64,000 nt of DNA. Source: Serratia marcescens (GTDB lineage: Bacteria; Pseudomonadota; Gammaproteobacteria; Enterobacterales; Enterobacteriaceae). The position numbers and the translations under genes are program-made. The notes under the pieces are model-generated. The model searched no databases. It had not been told where the DNA came from and saw only the letters and a list, made by a program, of their open reading frames with translations. The DNA is taken from the NCBI RefSeq assembly GCF_029846115.1, contig NZ_JARVZZ010000001.1, positions 3,286,001 through 3,350,000 on the forward strand. Reading direction: 5' to 3'. Position 1 is the first letter of the stretch. Each line of letters starts with the position of its first letter. Positions 50,009-58,283 of this stretch are shown here, piece by piece.

Positions 50009-50445
50009 TGACACTTGATGAAGAAATTAGAAATAAAATAGGTGAGAAATCTATTTTTTTTAATATCGTAGATGATTGGGAATCGATTGCCGATGAGTTA
50101 TCAGATTCTTTCGAATGGACTGGCTCTAAGATAAGCTGGTCTAAAACAAAGGAACATAAGTTTATTAAGTTACATGGAGACTATCAGTCATGGTTATCTC
50201 AGGTGTCTTCTTTTTTAGAGGATAATGCAGTAAATAGAGAAATTTCCATGAGCGATGAGATTTACTACATCAATGATTCCTCTCTGGATTTCTCAGTTAA
50301 GATGAACTCTGATAAAATTCATGAATTTCTTGATTTTGCCTTAAAAAATATACCTCAGCATCATTATTTCTTTGAAAGAAATAAAAAGTGGTGCCTTGCA
50401 ATTAGTTCTGAAGGTTATGCCGATTTTGGTATTTCTGGTAGGTGA
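50008..50445 (+). CDS. Immunity protein for displaced tip 3
   Basis: A 145-residue acidic protein (DEEIRNKIGEKS; DDWESIADELSDSFEW), not recognised. The ATG shares a base with the toxin stop (TAATG) and follows GGAGAGGAATG, so it is coupled to the toxin frame. Position and acidity support an immunity function. Confidence 0.65.
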   Translation: MTLDEEIRNKIGEKSIFFNIVDDWESIADELSDSFEWTGSKISWSKTKEHKFIKLHGDYQSWLSQVSSFLEDNAVNREISMSDEIYYINDSSLDFSVKMNSDKIHEFLDFALKNIPQHHYFFERNKKWCLAISSEGYADFGISGR

Positions 50446-50488
50446 AGTGTTGTTGGGATAGACGTCGAAGAACTTTATAAAACAGTTT

Positions 50489-50536
50489 AAATAAACATCG
50501 TTCCTTGAAAGTTAATTAAAAGTTCGATGTTTATTT
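50489..50536 (+). terminator. 12-bp inverted repeat behind the last immunity gene
   Basis: AAATAAACATCG (50489-50500) pairs perfectly with CGATGTTTATTT (50525-50536) across a 24-nt AT-rich loop. It sits 44 nt after the stop codon and ends in T-rich sequence; likely the end of the array transcript. Confidence 0.5.
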
Positions 50537-50594
50537 CACTGAAAACCACCTATGAGCCAGACAGGTAGAACCAGGCCGACGTGCTACCCCGAAC

Positions 50595-50959
50595 ATTCAA
50601 TTGAAAACTATTCTGTGAATTTGGAGAAAAATAGTGGGAGGTGTGGAGACCTGAAATTAATAAGATAGTTAATGGTGGTAAAGATTGTTAGAGTTTTACA
50701 ACAAATTTGAGCAACATTGAATATGAGATGTAAGGTAGAGGCTTGAAAAGGAGATATTCGGCTCTTTAAAAATAAAAAAGAGGAAGAGTAAAAACATTAG
50801 ATTGTTAGTTGCATCAAAGGCCGCTTGCTGCAACACCGCGAACCCAATCAGGGAAAACCGGGCGCGCGGCTAGTGTACGATCTGGCGGATAACCTGCTGG
50901 GCGAGCGCAGCCCGCAGAGCGACATCGACGCGCACCTGCCGCTGGCGCCGATCGCCGAC
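50595..50959 (+). repeat. 365-bp direct repeat, copy B
   Basis: Second copy of 46717-47079. It contains a decayed 3' end of the tip 1 immunity gene (GGAGAAAAATAGTG instead of the intact reading frame, stop at about 50690), the same spacer and the start of an Rhs core. It ends where the phzF-like gene begins. Confidence 0.85.
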
Positions 50960-50960
50960 A
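50817..50960 (+). pseudogene. Terminal Rhs core remnant
   Basis: About 48 codons of Rhs core (LLQHREPNQGKPGARLVYDL ... PLAPIAD) that stop abruptly and run into the last codons of the facing phzF-like gene. No toxin tip. It marks the right boundary of the rhs array and probably a past recombination or deletion joint. Confidence 0.85.
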
Positions 50961-50962
50961 AA

Positions 50963-51859
50963 CTAAATACCCAATGTCCCGTTAATCAGGGTGCGGCACT
51001 GCCCGCCGATCCAGGGTTCGCCGTCAATAAAGCGCACGCTCACGCGGCCATCTCGATTCAGTTGGGTGCCTTGGCGCACCTGGTAGCCCTGTGCGGTTCG
51101 GCCGCCGTCGGGAAAGCGATTGGCCTTCAATAAGCGCGCCAGGCAGGCATTGGCGCTGCCGGTCACCGGATCTTCAATCAAGGCGCCGCATTCCACCATA
51201 AACGCGCGCATTTCGTAATCGGCCGGTTCGGTTGCGGAGCAGGGGCCATAAATCACCACGCCATCCACATCGCAAGCCGTTTGCAGCCGTTTAATCGTGG
51301 CCTGATCCGGCGTCACCGCCAGGCAGGATTGTGCGTCCGGCAGGCGCACCATCAGCCAGCGAATGCCCATCTCGGCAATCACCGGCAGGGAGCCTTCTTC
51401 AATCACCGCGGGCCGTAAAGCGGCCATCAGCCGTTCTGTTTCCTCAGCCGCCATTGGGCGGAACTCAACTTCGGGCGCGGCGAACGCCAATGTGCCTTCC
51501 GGCTGGATATTGACCGCCACCAGGCCGACGCCGCATTCCTGCATCACCGCTCCAGGCCGTTTAGGCGTCAATCCGGCTTCCAGCAGGGCGTGGGCGGTGC
51601 CCAGCGTTGGGTGGCCGGCGAAGGGCAGCTCTTTTTCGGTGGTGAAAATGCGCACCTTATAATCCGCCGCCGGGTGCGTCGGTTTAAGCACAAAGGTGGT
51701 TTCCGAAAGGTTGGTCCAACGGGCTAATGCCAGCATCTGCGCGGTGCTCAGCCCCTCGGCCTCCAGCACCACCGCCACGGGGTTGCCCTGCAGCGGCGTA
51801 CGGGTAAACACGTCCACCTGTTTGTAGGCGCGGGGTGTCACATCATCACTTCTGAGCAT
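50963..51859 (-). CDS. PhzF-family isomerase-like protein
   Basis: A 298-residue PhzF/YddE-family protein with the two-fold diaminopimelate epimerase-like structure. The N-terminal block YKQVDVFTRTPLQGNPVAVV, the catalytic Glu in NLSETTFVL, ELPFAGHPTLGTAHAL and the late EDPVTGSANACL are all typical. No phenazine genes are nearby, so the function is unknown. The stop codon lies directly at the joint with the last Rhs remnant; the C-terminus (RTLINGTLGI) may have been preserved or altered by that joint. Confidence 0.87.
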   Translation of the reverse strand: MLRSDDVTPRAYKQVDVFTRTPLQGNPVAVVLEAEGLSTAQMLALARWTNLSETTFVLKPTHPAADYKVRIFTTEKELPFAGHPTLGTAHALLEAGLTPKRPGAVMQECGVGLVAVNIQPEGTLAFAAPEVEFRPMAAEETERLMAALRPAVIEEGSLPVIAEMGIRWLMVRLPDAQSCLAVTPDQATIKRLQTACDVDGVVIYGPCSATEPADYEMRAFMVECGALIEDPVTGSANACLARLLKANRFPDGGRTAQGYQVRQGTQLNRDGRVSVRFIDGEPWIGGQCRTLINGTLGI

Positions 51860-51913
51860 TTGCCATCGTCCGTTATCAACAAAACCTGATGATAACGATA
51901 TTCACCAATGACT

Positions 51914-52831
51914 TCAAAGGGTTGAGTTTTGTTTTGAGATACCTGCCCGTCGCCATTTCAGCCCCGGCTTGGCGAACATCACCAGGTTGCCCAGCAGGAT
52001 CAGGCACAGGCCCAGCACGGCGTTGAAGTGCCACTGATAGCCTTCGTAGATCGTTGAGATGGTCAGTGCCACCAGCGGGAATAGCAGGGTGCTGTAGGCC
52101 GCCGCGCCGGCGCCGATGCGGCCGAGCAGGCTGAAGTAAGCGGCGAAGGCGATCACCGATCCGAAGATCGCCAGGTACAGCAGGGAGCCGATATAGCGGC
52201 CGCTGTATTCTATCTGGAACGAGGCGCCCTGCGCCAAGGCGATCAGCGCCATCAACAGCGCGCCGTAGGTCATGGCGTAGGTGTTGGTGGAAAAGATATC
52301 CAGCCCGCGGCGCTGATGGCGCGTGCTGATCATGTTGCCCAGCGAGAAGCCGTAGGTACCGAGCGCGCTCAGGCCGATGCCTTTGAGCAGCTCCGGCGCC
52401 ATGCGGGTGGCGGCCAGATCTTGCCAGAACAGCGCCACGATGCCGGTCAAACCCAGCAGCGCTGCCGGCAGCAGGTTGGGGCTGGGGCGCTGGCGGAAAA
52501 ACAGCAGGCTGTTGAGGGCGTTGAACAGTACCGCCATCGAGAAGATCACCGATTCCAGTCCGCTGCTGATGTAGGCCGCCGCGTGGTAGAAGCAGAAGAA
52601 GTTAAAGCCGAACACGCAGCAGCCCTGCAGCACGCAGAACAGATGATCGCGCGGAGCGAGGCGGCGCAGGCGGCGCGTTAGCAGCAGCACGGCGAACATC
52701 ACCGCGGCGGAAATGGCGAAGCGGTAAGCGATCGATACGGGAATGGCCACCGGCCCTTCCTGTTGCAGGGTGATCGCAATCCAGGTGGTGCCCCAAATCA
52801 GCACCACGGCGAAGTACAACAGCGCATTCAT
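51914..52831 (-). CDS. EamA-family (DMT) transporter
   Basis: A 305-residue protein with ten predicted helices in two EamA repeats (MNALLYFAVVLIWGTTWIAI opens the first; TYGFSLGNMISTR begins the second). Members export amino acids, metabolites or drugs. ATG 52831 is chosen because the first helix starts at once; GGAG lies 11 nt upstream. It is divergent from an AraC regulator gene 181 nt away, its probable controller. Confidence 0.85.
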   Translation of the reverse strand: MNALLYFAVVLIWGTTWIAITLQQEGPVAIPVSIAYRFAISAAVMFAVLLLTRRLRRLAPRDHLFCVLQGCCVFGFNFFCFYHAAAYISSGLESVIFSMAVLFNALNSLLFFRQRPSPNLLPAALLGLTGIVALFWQDLAATRMAPELLKGIGLSALGTYGFSLGNMISTRHQRRGLDIFSTNTYAMTYGALLMALIALAQGASFQIEYSGRYIGSLLYLAIFGSVIAFAAYFSLLGRIGAGAAAYSTLLFPLVALTISTIYEGYQWHFNAVLGLCLILLGNLVMFAKPGLKWRRAGISKQNSTL

Positions 52832-53012
52832 TCTATTTGTTACTCCGAAAAAACCGATGGCGCAGTATCCGCTTTGGCGCGCGGCGGCGCTTGCAGCGCT
52901 TTGCGCCCAGTTGCATATTCTTGCGCTTTTTTTGCCAAAAGCGCGGGGCGGCGGCTGGTATGCGGCGGCGCCACTCTTTACACTGTCGGCATGTCGAACA
53001 ACGGGGCCGGCG

Positions 53013-53882
53013 ATGTCCAACTATCAGGCGTTTGAAACACTGCGTGAGCACAAGGCGCGGCTGCACAGCAGCGTGCTGCTGGGCACCGGCGTGGAGCTGG
53101 CCGCCTGGTCAAACTGCAACGATCGCGTCACGCAGGAAAGCGCCGATCACCATACCCTGAGCCTGTACGTCGCCGACGGCTATGAGTGCTACCAGCAGGT
53201 GCCGGGCGGCTGGCGCAACGGCGGCGGGCCGGATCGGTTCTGCATCATGCCGCGCCAATACGCCTCCACCTGGGACGTGCGCAGCGATCTGTCGTTCGTG
53301 CATCTGTATTGCACCGACGGGCATCTGCGGCAGCTGGCGGAGCAGACCTGGGATCGCAGCCCGGCGGCGATCAACGTAGAGCCGCGCAGCTTCGGCGAAG
53401 ATCCGCAGATCACGCTGCTGTATCGCCAGTTTTTGCTTAACTGCGACTGGCGGGACAGCGCCAATCTGCTGGCGCTCAGCAGCGCGTCTAACCTGCTGAT
53501 GTCGCATCTGATCCAGCGTTACAGCCAGCTGCAGTGGAAGCTGCCGCAGGCGCGCGGCGGCCTGGCGCCTGCGGTGGCCAGGCGGGTGCGGGAATATATC
53601 GAAAACCACCTCGATCGGCCTTTGCTGTTGGCGGATCTGGCGGCGCAGGCCGGGTTGAGCGAATACCATTTCGCCCGCATGTTCAAGCACGCCACCGGGC
53701 TGGCGCCGCACCAGTTTGTGATGCGCGCACGGCTGCAACGCGCGGAACGGCTGCTGCGGCACAGCCAACAGCCGATCACCGAGATCGCGCTGGCGTGCGG
53801 CTTCAGCTCCGCCAGCCATTTCAGCAACCGCTTCAAGGCGGCCTATGGATTTGCTCCGCTGCAGGTGCGGCAGGGGCGCTAA
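53013..53882 (+). CDS. AraC-family regulator
   Basis: A 289-residue regulator with an N-terminal cupin-like sensing part and a C-terminal double helix-turn-helix (about residues 185-285): LLADLAAQAGLSEYHFARMF and ITEIALACGFSSASHFSNRF. ATG 53013 has GGGGCCGGCG before it, not a strong ribosome-binding site. Followed 17 nt later by a VOC protein gene and divergent from the EamA transporter, so it probably controls both. Confidence 0.87.
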   Translation: MSNYQAFETLREHKARLHSSVLLGTGVELAAWSNCNDRVTQESADHHTLSLYVADGYECYQQVPGGWRNGGGPDRFCIMPRQYASTWDVRSDLSFVHLYCTDGHLRQLAEQTWDRSPAAINVEPRSFGEDPQITLLYRQFLLNCDWRDSANLLALSSASNLLMSHLIQRYSQLQWKLPQARGGLAPAVARRVREYIENHLDRPLLLADLAAQAGLSEYHFARMFKHATGLAPHQFVMRARLQRAERLLRHSQQPITEIALACGFSSASHFSNRFKAAYGFAPLQVRQGR

Positions 53883-53899
53883 CCGGAAGGGAGAGCAGC

Positions 53900-54334
53900 A
53901 TGGATCAACAATTTGCCGGGCTGGGCGTGTTGTTTGTCGCCGGATTCGGGCCCGTCACGCGTGAGAGCGACGAGAGCAAGGCGTTTTATGTCGAGGCGCT
54001 GGGGCTGTCGCTCAAGCCGATGCCGGGCAACGAAACCTATCTGCTGTCGGAGCAAGGCGCGCTGGACGGCGTAAAGCATTTCGCCCTGTGGCCGCTGGCG
54101 CAGGCGGCGCAGTCCTGCTTTGGCGACGGTCGCTGGCCGGCGGATCTCGCGGTGCCGCAGGCGTGGATCGAGTTCGACGTGGCCGACATGGCGGCCGCCA
54201 CCCAGGGGCTGGTCGATCGCGGTTATCGGCTGTTGGTCGCCAATCGCGAAGAGCCGTGGGGGCAGAGCGTTACCCGTTTGCTCAGCCCGGAAGGGTTGCT
54301 GGTCGGCGTCACCTATACGCCCTGGCTGCGGTAA
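53900..54334 (+). CDS. VOC-superfamily (glyoxalase/bleomycin-resistance-like) protein
   Basis: A 144-residue VOC protein with two beta-alpha-beta-beta-beta modules: LGVLFVAGFGPVTRESDESK..FYVEALGLSL and WIEFDVADMAAATQGLVDRG, ending SPEGLLVGVTYTPWL. Typical for detoxification or antibiotic-sequestering proteins. Co-transcribed with the AraC gene (GGAAGGGAGAG ribosome-binding site). Substrate unknown. Confidence 0.82.
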   Translation: MDQQFAGLGVLFVAGFGPVTRESDESKAFYVEALGLSLKPMPGNETYLLSEQGALDGVKHFALWPLAQAAQSCFGDGRWPADLAVPQAWIEFDVADMAAATQGLVDRGYRLLVANREEPWGQSVTRLLSPEGLLVGVTYTPWLR

Positions 54335-54515
54335 ACGCCACGCCGTTCGCCGTCGCCTGCTGGCGGTGGGCGGCTTAAGAACAAATACGCATTAGCTTAA
54401 AGCGATCTGCGCTATAAACCCATCAAATCCCCGAGTTATATCCTTCCCTGAAAGCAGAAATTCCGTTCATTGCGTAAAAACCAAGGGCCAGAACGCGCTA
54501 TTGCCATGCCATTTT

Positions 54516-54541
54516 ACGGTGATTTTCCACCGTCTTTTTTT
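54516..54541 (+). terminator. Intrinsic terminator 180 nt after the VOC gene
   Basis: ACGGTG/CACCGT (6-bp stem, ATTTTC loop) followed by C and seven Ts. It lies far from the VOC stop (54334), leaving about 180 nt of untranslated RNA or a separate small transcript in between. No gene is seen in that 54,335-54,515 stretch. Confidence 0.75.
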
Positions 54542-54602
54542 GCCGCCAGGTGCCTGATAGGAATAGAGATTATTCTTATATTTCTGCCAATCGTTAAGAA
54601 AT

Positions 54603-54621
54603 GATAATGATTCTCGTTTTC
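54603..54621 (+). promoter_or_regulatory. Fur box upstream of two exported proteins
   Basis: GATAATGATTCTCGTTTTC matches the 19-bp Fur consensus (GATAATGATAATCATTATC) at 15 of 19 positions. It lies 24 nt before the ATG at 54645, so iron repression of the two downstream genes is likely. Confidence 0.7.
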
Positions 54622-54644
54622 AACCACGGAAAGGAGAAGGAACG

Positions 54645-55097
54645 ATGAAAACAGTGAAGCGAACGGGCATCGCGCTGGCGATAGCCCTGACTTTCCCCCT
54701 GGCATTGCCCGCCGCTACGGCGGCGCAACCCTCCCTGACTAACAGTAAGGCGGCAACGATGACGGAAAAACACGGGCAGTTCATTGCGGTCGGTAAAGTG
54801 GTGCAGGTGACCTTCGGCGATTTCGCCTTCAAGCTGGATTTTACCGATGACAAGACCATGACCTTCACCGGCATCGGCGAGGCGTCGCAGGGCATCACTG
54901 ACACCGTGCAATACACTGCGGTGGAGATTCGGCCGAAGGTCTATATGGTCTATTGGCACGAACCTCAGTCCGGCGACAACGTGACGCATATCGAGGACTT
55001 TGAGCGCGGCGAGGTGTACACCAACATCGCCGCCAGGGACGGCAGCTTCACCCATCTGAAAGGGCAGTTGAAAATCGTAGGTCACTCAGGAAAATAA
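54645..55097 (+). CDS. Exported MoaF-like small protein
   Basis: A 150-residue protein with a signal peptide (about residues 1-27, ending ALPAATAA). The mature part (GQFIAVGKVVQVTFGDFAFK ... YMVYWHEPQSGDNVTHIEDF) resembles the MoaF/calycin-like barrel domain; such small barrels bind lipophilic or redox ligands. Periplasmic location. A strong ribosome-binding site (AAGGAGAAGG) and a Fur box precede it. Co-transcribed with the next gene, 9 nt away. The family call is tentative. Confidence 0.65.
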   Translation: MKTVKRTGIALAIALTFPLALPAATAAQPSLTNSKAATMTEKHGQFIAVGKVVQVTFGDFAFKLDFTDDKTMTFTGIGEASQGITDTVQYTAVEIRPKVYMVYWHEPQSGDNVTHIEDFERGEVYTNIAARDGSFTHLKGQLKIVGHSGK

Positions 55098-55106
55098 GGA
55101 GCAGTT

Positions 55107-55598
55107 ATGAAAAAGGCATTGATCACCTGTGCGATCGTCGGCGGCTTGCTGGCGAGTTACCCGGCGCTGTCAACGGATCAGGCGGCGTCTTACAAATCGG
55201 CCGGCAAAGGCGGTTATCATCATGCCCAGCAGAAGCTGAAGGTGGTGGAAGATCTGTACGCGGGCTTCTTCAACCGCCACGACATCGGCGTGGCACAGAG
55301 GCTGATTGTGGAAAACTACAAGCAGCATAACCCGTTCGTCGGCGACGGCATCAAGCCATTCCTGGATTTCTTCAGCCAGACCTTTAAAGACAATCCGCAG
55401 TACAGCGCCAAAATATACCGCAGCGCGGTCAACGGCGATCTGGTCTACGTTCACGTCAAATATCAAAATAACCCGCAGGATCGCGGCACCGCCAGCGTGG
55501 ATATTTATCGGGTGAACGATCAGGGGAAAATCACCGAGCATTGGGACGTCAATCAGGATGTGCCGGAAAAATCGGCCAACGACAATACCATGTTCTGA
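55107..55598 (+). CDS. Exported SnoaL/NTF2-like protein
   Basis: A 163-residue protein with a signal peptide (MKKALITCAIVGGLLASYPA) and an NTF2-like SnoaL domain (LYAGFFNRHDIGVAQRLIVE ... ITEHWDVNQDVPEKSAN). The polyketide-cyclase-like fold occurs in many exported proteins of unknown role. It follows the MoaF-like gene in one iron-regulated operon, with an AAGGAGCAG ribosome-binding site. Confidence 0.78.
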   Translation: MKKALITCAIVGGLLASYPALSTDQAASYKSAGKGGYHHAQQKLKVVEDLYAGFFNRHDIGVAQRLIVENYKQHNPFVGDGIKPFLDFFSQTFKDNPQYSAKIYRSAVNGDLVYVHVKYQNNPQDRGTASVDIYRVNDQGKITEHWDVNQDVPEKSANDNTMF

Positions 55599-55701
55599 TC
55601 CGCAAGGGCCGCTGCGGCGGCCCTCAACACGCCCGCAACACTTTATTTACTTACATAAATATTAAATGACCGCCGCGTCGAGTAGGCTACGGCCGCCTTT
55701 G

Positions 55702-55744
55702 GCAGTGGTGGCACGGTTGATGGGCGTCATTGTCCCACCACTGC
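55702..55744. other. 10-bp inverted repeat between converging genes
   Basis: GCAGTGGTGG (55702-55711) and CCACCACTGC (55735-55744), 23-nt loop. It may be part of the mdtG 3' end or a transcript-stabilising structure; no T-run. Confidence 0.35.
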
Positions 55745-55769
55745 TTGAGGCGTTTCCCCGCATTTCCCG

Positions 55770-56969
55770 TTATCCCGCGCGTTGATTCTCCACTTTTTTG
55801 AACTGATGGCGCAGCTGCAGCGCATTGCAAAGCACCAACACCGCCGTCACCGCGAACACCCAGCGGAACCCCATCATCGCCGAAATGCCCGAACCCAGCA
55901 GCGGGCCAACCACGTTGCCCAGGTACATAAAGGATTGGTTATACCCGAAGATGCGCCCGGTCACCTGATCGGAGGAATACTTCAGCAGCAGCGCCTGCAC
56001 CGCCGGCATCAGTGCGCCGTCGGCGAAGCCAAGCAGGAAGCGCAGAATGCCCAGCTGCAGCGGCGTATTGACCCAGGCCATCACGGCGAACAGGCCGGTG
56101 GTGAACAGCAGTGCGGCGATCAGGATGCGTGCGGTGCCGATGCGATCGCCGAGCCGCCCGAGGCGCGGTGCCGAGATCAGCGCCGCAATGCCGGGCACGG
56201 CGGCGATCATGCCGCTGACAAAGGCGATATTGCTGACGTCGCCGGACAGCTCGCGGATGAACAGCGTCAGGATCGGGCTGATGGACGAGTTGGCCAGCTG
56301 GATCATCAGGGTACAAACGAACAGGGTGACGATCAGTGTTGGATAGGGCAGCGAACGGAACACCGCCTTGCCGCTCAGCTGATCCGCTTTTTTCACCGTG
56401 ATGCGCCGTTCTTTAATCAGGAACAGCGTCACCAGGAAGCTGACGAACATCAGCCCGGCGGTGACGAAAAACACCACCCGCAGCCCCAGATGATCGGCCA
56501 TCAGCCCGCCCAAGAGCGGCCCAGCGATCACGCCGGAGATCTGCCCGGTAGAGAGCGTGCCCAGCGCCCAGCCGCTTTTATCGCGCGGCGCCTGCGAGGC
56601 GACCAGCGCCATGGCGTTGGGAATATAGCCGGATGTCAGCCCCATCAGCGCGCGCAGCGCGAACAGCTGCCAGACGTTGGTGGCCAGCCCCTGCAGCGCG
56701 ATGACGATCGCCATGCCCAGCGAGGCGCGCAGCAGCATCAGCTTACGACCTTTGCGGTCGGCCAGGCTGCCCCACAGCGGTGAGACTACCGCCGAGACCA
56801 AAAAGGTGCCGCTGAACACCAGCCCGGACCACAGGCTGAGGGATTGCGGATCGCTGACGCCGAGCTGTTCGACGTACAGCGGTAGAAAAGGGAGGATTTG
56901 GCTCATCGCCAGCCCTGTGAAGAAACACCCGAGCCAGACCGAGATCAGATTGACTTTCCACGCTTCCAT
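55770..56969 (-). CDS. mdtG: MdtG-like multidrug efflux MFS transporter
   Basis: A 399-residue 12-helix MFS drug:proton antiporter. It matches E. coli MdtG in blocks: [11 protein letters not shown] (near 28), the motif [15 protein letters not shown] (about 68-82), [14 protein letters not shown] and [17 protein letters not shown]. coli MdtG gives fosfomycin and deoxycholate resistance. Divergent from a MarR gene 251 nt away, which probably represses it. Confidence 0.88.
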   Translation of the reverse strand: MEAWKVNLISVWLGCFFTGLAMSQILPFLPLYVEQLGVSDPQSLSLWSGLVFSGTFLVSAVVSPLWGSLADRKGRKLMLLRASLGMAIVIALQGLATNVWQLFALRALMGLTSGYIPNAMALVASQAPRDKSGWALGTLSTGQISGVIAGPLLGGLMADHLGLRVVFFVTAGLMFVSFLVTLFLIKERRITVKKADQLSGKAVFRSLPYPTLIVTLFVCTLMIQLANSSISPILTLFIRELSGDVSNIAFVSGMIAAVPGIAALISAPRLGRLGDRIGTARILIAALLFTTGLFAVMAWVNTPLQLGILRFLLGFADGALMPAVQALLLKYSSDQVTGRIFGYNQSFMYLGNVVGPLLGSGISAMMGFRWVFAVTAVLVLCNALQLRHQFKKVENQRAG

Positions 56970-57096
56970 CGGCTTACCGTACCACGTTGAATAAGGAGGG
57001 ATTTGCTAAGCAAAATAATAATAACACTGCAAATTAATCGGCGAGGGGCAAATGCGTGAGCAAACGTAACCCTGCCGATGCAGTGTCTTTTTTGCT

Positions 57097-57116
57097 ATAT
57101 ATTAATAGCTATATTA
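57097..57116. promoter_or_regulatory. AT-rich palindromic region between mdtG and marR
   Basis: TATATTAATAGCTATATTAT contains the 8-bp palindrome ATAGCTAT (57105-57112) inside an AT-rich stretch with several -10-like hexamers. It is a candidate MarR operator for the divergent pair. The rest of the gap (56970-57220) holds no gene. Confidence 0.35.
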
Positions 57117-57220
57117 TCATAGGTAACTAGGTTAAGCCAGAGCGGCGCGGTAGCCAGGAAGGGCACCGCGCGATCCGGCGGTGTGAAAGCAGGGATAAAC
57201 TGAACGCTAGATTGACGCCA

Positions 57221-57670
57221 ATGAAAAAAGATCACCCTGAAGACGTGACGCTGCTGCGCACGCAGTTAATGTCGCTGGTGCGCCGTATGCGGCGCGAGTC
57301 GCGCAGCGACGAAAAATCCTGGGCCCAGCTGATGCTGTTGGGGGCTATCGATCGCCACGGCGGCGAGGCGACGCCGTCGCTGCTGGCGGAATCGGAGCGC
57401 ATGCGCTCCTCTAACCTGGCGGCCGCGTTGCGTGAGCTGGAGGCCGATGGGCTGCTGGTGCGCACGCCGGATGCCGAAGACAAACGCCGGGTGCGGGTGC
57501 GCCTGACGCCCGCCGGGCTGGGCCTGCTGCAGCAAAGCCGCAGCCGGCGCGAGGCTTGGCTGCTGGCGGCGATGGAGAGCTGCCTAAGTGAGCGCGAGCA
57601 GGCGCTGTTGATTGAGGCGGGCGCGTTGATGGCGCGGCTGGCGGCGGCGCCGTCAACGGAAACGGAATAA
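57221..57670 (+). CDS. MarR-family regulator
   Basis: A 149-residue MarR protein: helix-turn-helix within about residues 50-80 (TPSLLAESERMRSSNLAAAL) and the wing LLVRTPDAEDKRRVRVRLTP. ATG 57221 gives a standard N-terminus although the ribosome-binding site is weak. Divergent from mdtG, which it probably represses; such regulators respond to phenolic or drug-like ligands. Confidence 0.82.
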   Translation: MKKDHPEDVTLLRTQLMSLVRRMRRESRSDEKSWAQLMLLGAIDRHGGEATPSLLAESERMRSSNLAAALRELEADGLLVRTPDAEDKRRVRVRLTPAGLGLLQQSRSRREAWLLAAMESCLSEREQALLIEAGALMARLAAAPSTETE

Positions 57671-57674
57671 TCGA

Positions 57675-57699
57675 CGGGGCGGCCGGTATGGCCGCCCCG
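57675..57699. terminator. Bidirectional GC-rich hairpin
   Basis: A perfect 10-bp stem CGGGGCGGCC/GGCCGCCCCG with a GGTAT-type 5-nt loop between the converging marR and small membrane protein genes. T-runs are poor on both sides. Confidence 0.55.
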
Positions 57700-57707
57700 C
57701 GGCGAGG

Positions 57708-57989
57708 TTACGGCATCGGCCAATCGACTGGCATGGTGCTGACCACGTCCACGTAGCGATCCCAGGCCGAAGACCAGAATTGGGTGAAGGCTTCCAGGGT
57801 CAGGTGGATGCCCATCAGGCCCATCACGAACCAGCAGGCGGTAAATAGGCCCAGGCTGCTGAACATGAACGCCATGCCGTTGCGGCTGGTATTACGGCAA
57901 ACGACGTTTAACTGGCTGGCGAAGAACATCATCACGGCGCTCAGCAACTCCCAGCGCATCATGACTAAACCGGTGGCAATGGTACTCAT
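57708..57989 (-). CDS. Small membrane protein, unknown
   Basis: A 93-residue protein with two predicted membrane helices (about residues 10-28, ELLSAVMMFFASQLNVV, and 38-58, AFMFSSLGLFTACWFVMGLM) and an aromatic, Pro-rich tail (DRYVDVVSTMPVDWPMP). ATG 57989 has GAG upstream; the longer frame upstream has no ribosome-binding site. I recognise no family. Confidence 0.65.
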   Translation of the reverse strand: MSTIATGLVMMRWELLSAVMMFFASQLNVVCRNTSRNGMAFMFSSLGLFTACWFVMGLMGIHLTLEAFTQFWSSAWDRYVDVVSTMPVDWPMP

Positions 57990-58283
57990 CGAACTCGATC
58001 CTATGTAACAAAAAGCCGCATCCGGCAGGGCGCCGACAGGGAAATGCGGGGGAATATCGGGAATAGTGTGATTAAGATCACATTGTAGCATTGGGGCGAA
58101 CGGCGGCTCAATGGGGATTGCGGTGAAAAAATCGCCGACGGTAACATTCCAATATGCTGAAACAGTTATGCTATTTCATTAGCAACCTTTTCATGGGGCG
58201 GTGCGCCCGATAACGCTATGCTTGCCGGCTTTTCAGTCCCCTGATTTTGCGGGGAAATGTGACGCAAAAGGTAACGGCACCGC

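Noticed and set aside
50963..51859. PhzF-like gene as evidence for a phenazine cluster
   Set aside because: No other phz genes are in the window; PhzF-like proteins are common single genes in enterobacteria.
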